From UBA6168 sp041741095 (GTDB lineage Bacteria > Bacteroidota > Bacteroidia > Chitinophagales > Saprospiraceae): a DNA stretch of 64,000 nt. The stretch's first letter is position 1; each line of letters starts with the position of its first letter. The position numbers and the translations under genes are program-made. The notes under the pieces are model-generated. The model saw only the letters and a program-made list of their open reading frames with translations, was not told the DNA's origin and did not search any database. Shown here in pieces: positions 59,468 through 64,000 of the stretch. The stretch is from positions 62,001 to 126,000 of the forward strand of contig JBGSKQ010000106.1 in NCBI GenBank assembly GCA_041741095.1, read 5' to 3'.

Positions 59468-62400
59468 TTACTCCACTCCAATCACCACCCTATCCGGTTT
59501 GCTCCACACCACGGCATCGTTGGCGTAGTAGAGGTAAGCGCTGGAGGCGGGCGCTTCGTATTCGCCAGGCAGGTCGGCCTTTAGGTCGAGGTGGATGGTT
59601 TTTACTTCCCCGGCGTCCATTTGGCGGAAATAAAAAACCACATAGCCGTCCCAGATTTCGTAATAGTCGCAGAGCTGTTTTTCCTGCATTTCCTTCAATT
59701 GCCAGGGCTGCAGGCTCAACCCGGCAGGTATGCCGACGAGGGCGATGGGGTTGGGCACGGCCTCCTTGCTGCGGTTGCTCAGCACGGTCGTTAGGCGGAC
59801 GGTGGCCCCCATTCGTTGATTGTTGTTCGTTGAGCGTTCTTCGTTGACCAGCGACGTTTGAAGGTTCAATTTACAATCCGGCGAACTTTGCGGCTGGCGG
59901 GTGCTGTACTGGATGGACAGGTCATACGGCAGAGTCTCGCCGCCCGTGAATTTTACCTTCACTTCGTTTTTGCCTGTATTCAAAAACTTCGTCAAATCAT
60001 GGAAGGCAATGGGCGCTTGCTGGTCGGCGGTAAAGGACTGCTCGCCCGCTTTTTGACCATTCACAAACAAAGCCACTGTGCCGCCGATGGACTTTTTAAA
60101 CTCCTGCGCATGGGCCGTCAATGCCTTCAGCGCTAAAACGGTGGCCTGGGTACTGCCGAAGCCGTAGGGCGATTTGGCAGTGGCGAGGTAGTTGATGGCC
60201 GCCTGTGCCGAAGTTGTGTGGCCATTGGACTTCAAAAGTGCCAGGGCAGCAAGGGCAGTAGTTTCCACCGTCAGGTTTTGGCCAGTGGACTGGGTCATGC
60301 TGTGCGATTTGCCTGTCCAGGAGCCGTTTTGGGTTTGACTTTTTATCAATAAAGTCAACAGCTCGTCCGCCTTTTTATCCTTCATTTTCAAACAAATATT
60401 GGCCGCCAAGGCAATTATGTAAGGGTCTTGGGTCTCGTGAGCATCCTTCAAAACCTTGGCGATTTCAGTGGGGATTTTTTGCGCAAAACCCGCTTCCACC
60501 AAGGCCCAAGTGATATAAGCATCGGCGATGGGGCTTTTTTGGTGCCAACTGTGCAGGCCAGGGCGGTCGGAATTCCAACTACCCTTGCCGTCACGGCGGG
60601 AGAGCAGCCACTTGGCCGTGCGGTCAATCAGATTTTCATCCACGGGATAGACGGCCTTCATGTCCACAAACTGCATGAGGCCATAAGCGGTGAGCGCCTC
60701 GTGTGCAGGCGGATTGCCGTACCAATCGAAGCCGCCGCCCTTTACCTCAAAAGTGAGCAGGCGCTTATAGCCGTAGTCGAGGAATTGGTTGGCCTGTGTT
60801 TCGATGGCCGGGTCGGTGTCCCCGCTGGTTTTCAAATAATCCAAAACGAGTAAGTTTGGATAGTTGCCGCTGGAGGTTTGCTCAAAGCAGCCGCTGGGTT
60901 GGCGCAGCATCCTTTCCATGCCTGCGGAGAGGTCGCTCAATACATTGGGATGAACCGTGAAAGCAGCTTGCAAGCTGCCCTCCACAGGGTCGTCCACTGC
61001 CACTTGAAAGGTTTTTTCTTTTTCATTTCCGCCAAAAACTTGCGATACGGGGAAACCCCTCGGTTGCACTTCTATCCTTTCCGCAAAGGCATCCTGCAAA
61101 CCCTCCGCCCGAAAGGCCACTTGAAAGGCCCCGCCCTTGGCGGCAAATCCTATTTCGTACTCAGGATAAATAGTTTTGGTCTCGCCCGCCTTCAGTGTCA
61201 GCGTTTCTGGCAATTTTTTTATCAATGTAAAATGCTCTGGCACGGCGATGGCCAATTGGCCGGACACTTCCCGCTGCGTGTTGTTCACCAGTGTGAGGGG
61301 CAATATGAGGCGGTCGCCCGTGAGCAAGTGCGTAGGGATTTTCACGTCCATGCCGAAGGGCATTTGGGTAAAAAAGCGCTGCTCGCCCCGCCCGATGCTG
61401 CCGTCCATGCCGATGCCTTCGATGGTGGCCCGGTAGGTGGTGATGGCGTCTGGAGTGTAAAACTCGACGGTGGCCTTGCCGTTTCGCCCGACGGTGAGTT
61501 TGGGTTCCCAAAAAGCGGTTTTGCGGAAATCGCTGCGTTGTTCGTTGGTGCTTGAACGGTGGTCAGCCTCGTATTTTGGGGCGTAGAATTGGCGGGGGGT
61601 GTAGAATGATTGCACAACAACCTCATTTTTGGCAATGGCCTTATTTCCGCCCGGTGCAACAGCTTGTTTCGTGTCCAGTTTTTTTTGCTCCGTCTTTTCA
61701 CTTCGCTTTGGCAAAATGCCAATGAAGTTGCTCCCCTGATTCTTTGCCATATCATCGCCATTGGCAAACTGGGCGGGCGTACCGCCAACAACTACCGGCA
61801 TTTGTTCAATATCCGGCTTAGGAATCATCCTGCCACTTACCCTCACCCCGTCAATATAGTAGTTGGTGGCGTCGTTGCGTGAGCCTCTGATTACGAGGTC
61901 TTCGCCTTCATCCTGCGAAGCTACGCCAGCGCCCAGCGAGGCCAGGGCGTTGACATCACGGGTGGGCAGGTTTTTGATTTCTTCGGAGGAGAGTTTAGCA
62001 CCTTGGGTGGTACTGCCAAGTTCGACCAGTTCAGCCTGTTTTTCCTTTGATTTGACCTTGCCCTGCCTTTGACGCGGAGCAGTGGCTTTGGGCCGATCAA
62101 AAGAAATACTGGAACTTTGAGTGGTGTTGTCTTGCTCAATTATGGGCCTTTCATAGGTCACCACTACTTCAGTTAAATTTATCCCAGTAGATAAATTGCC
62201 GTTCAATTGATAAGCTTTCCCTGGGTTGACAAATACATTCTCCACTTTCGATTCATTGTATCCAGTATAGGAGAAAACAAGATCGTATTTGCCAGGATCA
62301 AGCTCACTTAGGCTATAATAACCATCCAAGTCAGTCTCTGTGCCGGAGTACAGTACGCCATCTTTATACACTGCTACCGTTCCAAAAATGATGGTTTGGC

Positions 62401-64000
62401 CATTGTCACTATCTTTTAAAGTACCCTGAATAGAGGCGTAACCTGCTTTACCAACTTCTTTTAAAATAACAGCCGACAATTGAGGGTTTTGCGGGTTGTA
62501 ATTAATACCAGTTTTAATGATCGGACGATATCCATCTACAATCGCATAAGGCATCATTGCCTGTCTTTTATTGTTCATTTCCAGCACAAATCGAAGGTTG
62601 CTGAATAAAGTATCCAGCATAAAATAACCGTCTGCATCGGTAGTAGAAAACTGCTTAGTACCGTCCACTTTCACAACAATGCCAGGGATGGGGCGATTCA
62701 TATAGTCCACCACCCGCCCTTTTGTCACCGCCCGCTCTCCCTCTATTTCCATCGCCACCGGCCTTTCCCACAACAAATCCTCCCACGAAAAGCGTCGCCA
62801 GCCCTGTGTCATCATCAAATAATCCAATGCCAGCAACTGGTTCTTTTCCGGGTGTTTTTCTTTTGGGTCAAAATAAAAATTCGGCTCCTCGACCTCGCCT
62901 GCCAGTTCGCTTTCCAGCAGCAGGTGGGAGAGGATGTGGCCCTGTTTGTCGTCGGCGAAGGTGAGCAGGTTGTCGTCCACCACGGCAAGGCTGTATTGGC
63001 CAGGCATGGGCAGGCCCCGCTCGTCGGTCACTTTTACGCTCATCTGCACCTTTTCACGGGGCAGGTATTGCTCCTTGTCGGTCTTGATTTCGACCTTCAG
63101 TTTTTTATCTGGGTTTAAAAACACCAGGCGCTCGGCCCTTGGTATTTCCTTGCTGTCAAACAAGGTCACCTGTGCCACGCCGATGGGCAATGCGGCGGTT
63201 GGTATTTTCACCAAATGCGTGCCCGCCACGGGTCGCAGTGTTTGGCTAAAATAAATGTCGCCACGGCTCACCAGTGCCAGGTTCAGCGCCTCGTCTTCGG
63301 TGGAGGAGATTTCTACCTGCAAAGTGTCAGAAGCGAGGGGGGGCATTACTTTCAGGGAAAAACCCCTCGGCATGGCCTCCGGCAACTGGAAAACCTCCTT
63401 GATCCCTTCTGGTTTGGTCAAACGGGCGCTGTAGGCTTCCCCTGTGGCAGGTGTAAAATCAAAAGCGCCCATGCCTTGGTGGAAGCTTCGGAAAGTGCTG
63501 ATTTCCACGCCTTTGGAGTTGAAAATTTTCCCTTCCACATCCGCGGGTTTGCCAAATTCGTCCAGGGCCTTGAAGGCTACCGAGCTGGGCAGCCCGGCCA
63601 CCATGTCGCCGCCTTCGGGCAGGAATTGGAGGTATATTTTGTTCAAAACAATCGGCAGGCTGCGGCTGATGCTCTCCGTTTGGCCATTGTAGGCGATGAG
63701 AACGTTGAGCAGGCCGTCGTTGGTGGCGAGGTCTTTGGGCAGGTCGAATTTTATTAACGCCCGGCCACCGCCATCAGTCGTGCCCTTTACTTCGGTGATA
63801 CGCTGGCCATCCAGGCTGGCAAGGGCCGTGAATTCCTGCCGGGCCAGTGCTTCGTTGGCCAGGGTGTTCAAGTTCAGTTTGGCCTCTACCCTATCGCCGG
63901 GACCGTAGGCTTTGCGCTGGAATTCCAGTTCCATGCGCAGGCGGGGCAACACGCTGGCCTGCACTTGGATGTCCCGCTCGAAGGCATCGTCCGTATTGCG
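59468..64000 (-). CDS. Alpha-2-macroglobulin family protein with embedded CarboxypepD_reg/TonB-plug segment, 5' end outside window
   Basis: 1510 residues are visible and the frame is open to the right edge, so the N-terminus and signal are missing. MG-type domains come first (YGPGDRVEAKLNL, LPREKVQMSVKVTDERGLPMPGQYSLAVVDD). Next is a carboxypeptidase-regulatory-like domain (about 62205-62430; GTLKDSDNGQ...GYYSLSELDPGKYDLVFSYTGY). A TonB-receptor plug-like stretch (about 61800-62200; LSSEEIKNLPTRDVNALASL, GEDLVIRGSRND, YYIDGVRVSG) follows. The A2M region then has RATIEGIGMDGSIGRGEQRF, a thioester-type site GCFEQTSS (Cys codon 60887-60889) and the alpha-helical toroid. Bacterial A2Ms trap proteases in the periplasm. 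A VNEERSTNNNQR insert near 59810-59850 is a translated 7-nt word array. The plug inside an A2M is unusual. Confidence 0.85.
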   Translation of the reverse strand, partial: RNTDDAFERDIQVQASVLPRLRMELEFQRKAYGPGDRVEAKLNLNTLANEALARQEFTALASLDGQRITEVKGTTDGGGRALIKFDLPKDLATNDGLLNVLIAYNGQTESISRSLPIVLNKIYLQFLPEGGDMVAGLPSSVAFKALDEFGKPADVEGKIFNSKGVEISTFRSFHQGMGAFDFTPATGEAYSARLTKPEGIKEVFQLPEAMPRGFSLKVMPPLASDTLQVEISSTEDEALNLALVSRGDIYFSQTLRPVAGTHLVKIPTAALPIGVAQVTLFDSKEIPRAERLVFLNPDKKLKVEIKTDKEQYLPREKVQMSVKVTDERGLPMPGQYSLAVVDDNLLTFADDKQGHILSHLLLESELAGEVEEPNFYFDPKEKHPEKNQLLALDYLMMTQGWRRFSWEDLLWERPVAMEIEGERAVTKGRVVDYMNRPIPGIVVKVDGTKQFSTTDADGYFMLDTLFSNLRFVLEMNNKRQAMMPYAIVDGYRPIIKTGINYNPQNPQLSAVILKEVGKAGYASIQGTLKDSDNGQTIIFGTVAVYKDGVLYSGTETDLDGYYSLSELDPGKYDLVFSYTGYNESKVENVFVNPGKAYQLNGNLSTGINLTEVVVTYERPIIEQDNTTQSSSISFDRPKATAPRQRQGKVKSKEKQAELVELGSTTQGAKLSSEEIKNLPTRDVNALASLGAGVASQDEGEDLVIRGSRNDATNYYIDGVRVSGRMIPKPDIEQMPVVVGGTPAQFANGDDMAKNQGSNFIGILPKRSEKTEQKKLDTKQAVAPGGNKAIAKNEVVVQSFYTPRQFYAPKYEADHRSSTNEQRSDFRKTAFWEPKLTVGRNGKATVEFYTPDAITTYRATIEGIGMDGSIGRGEQRFFTQMPFGMDVKIPTHLLTGDRLILPLTLVNNTQREVSGQLAIAVPEHFTLIKKLPETLTLKAGETKTIYPEYEIGFAAKGGAFQVAFRAEGLQDAFAERIEVQPRGFPVSQVFGGNEKEKTFQVAVDDPVEGSLQAAFTVHPNVLSDLSAGMERMLRQPSGCFEQTSSGNYPNLLVLDYLKTSGDTDPAIETQANQFLDYGYKRLLTFEVKGGGFDWYGNPPAHEALTAYGLMQFVDMKAVYPVDENLIDRTAKWLLSRRDGKGSWNSDRPGLHSWHQKSPIADAYITWALVEAGFAQKIPTEIAKVLKDAHETQDPYIIALAANICLKMKDKKADELLTLLIKSQTQNGSWTGKSHSMTQSTGQNLTVETTALAALALLKSNGHTTSAQAAINYLATAKSPYGFGSTQATVLALKALTAHAQEFKKSIGGTVALFVNGQKAGEQSFTADQQAPIAFHDLTKFLNTGKNEVKVKFTGGETLPYDLSIQYSTRQPQSSPDCKLNLQTSLVNEERSTNNNQRMGATVRLTTVLSNRSKEAVPNPIALVGIPAGLSLQPWQLKEMQEKQLCDYYEIWDGYVVFYFRQMDAGEVKTIHLDLKADLPGEYEAPASSAYLYYANDAVVWSKPDRVVIGVE

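Noticed and set aside
1..64000. tRNA, rRNA, IS elements and riboswitches
   Set aside because: I scanned the intergenic stretches by eye for cloverleaf-like, transposase-like and known riboswitch cores and found none convincing; a covariance-model search could still reveal small RNAs.

Overview
The window looks like the chromosome of a Bacteroidota bacterium, most likely a Saprospiraceae-type (Saprospiria) organism. Several things point there. Secreted proteins end in type IX secretion (T9SS) C-terminal sorting domains. There are SprB and HYR-like adhesin repeats, giant hybrid two-component sensors with Reg_prop/Y_Y_Y periplasmic halves, a Putative_Porin family barrel and a PorE-like OmpA protein. 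Promoters match the Bacteroidota TTTG/TAnnTTTG pattern, and Shine-Dalgarno signals are mostly absent. The assignment below phylum is inference. I see no rRNA, tRNA, CRISPR array, insertion sequence or prophage.

Layout. 1-2606: 5' part of a large secreted adhesin. 2966-7544: a 2-oxoglutarate dehydrogenase E2, a small membrane protein, a rhodanese, a BatB-like vWA protein and a TIGR01777 epimerase. 7735-12320: a peptide-type ABC importer (lipoprotein plus two permeases, no ATPase in view). 12407-14456: a mini-lipoprotein, HU and a trans-sulfuration PLP enzyme. 14527-23701: a hybrid sensor divergent from a 1486-aa SprB-repeat secreted protein. 23911-27468: a fused E1 alpha/beta dehydrogenase, a PIN toxin/antitoxin pair and a crotonase. 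28040-35483: TPR, PorE-like, hydrolase, porin, beta-barrel and thioredoxin-fold envelope genes. 35549-40088: a minus-strand run of nucleotidyltransferase, 27-codon ORF, AAA ATPase and HNH protein (Septu/PtuAB-like defence) leading into a glycosyltransferase fusion. 40439-43787: TPR protein, sugar nucleotidyltransferase and dUTPase. 44156-54871: two very large secreted or fibre proteins and a second hybrid sensor. 55108-59349: a RecD2 helicase interrupted by an in-frame amber codon, then a second AAA/HNH pair with its own promoter. 59468-64000: an alpha-2-macroglobulin with an embedded TonB-plug-like segment, running off the right edge.

The two strongest signals for follow-up are these. (1) A scattered set of short arrays built from about 7-nt words, with a different word at almost every site. 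Many fold into long perfect hairpins between genes, while others lie in frame inside proteins at domain linkers or loops (E2, a hybrid sensor, a glycosyltransferase, a porin, the macroglobulin). (2) Two distinct AAA-ATPase/HNH defence-like operons within about 20 kb, one led by a minimal nucleotidyltransferase with an operator-like palindrome, the other placed directly behind a broken recD2.

All functional calls rest on motif and architecture recognition by eye. No database search was run.
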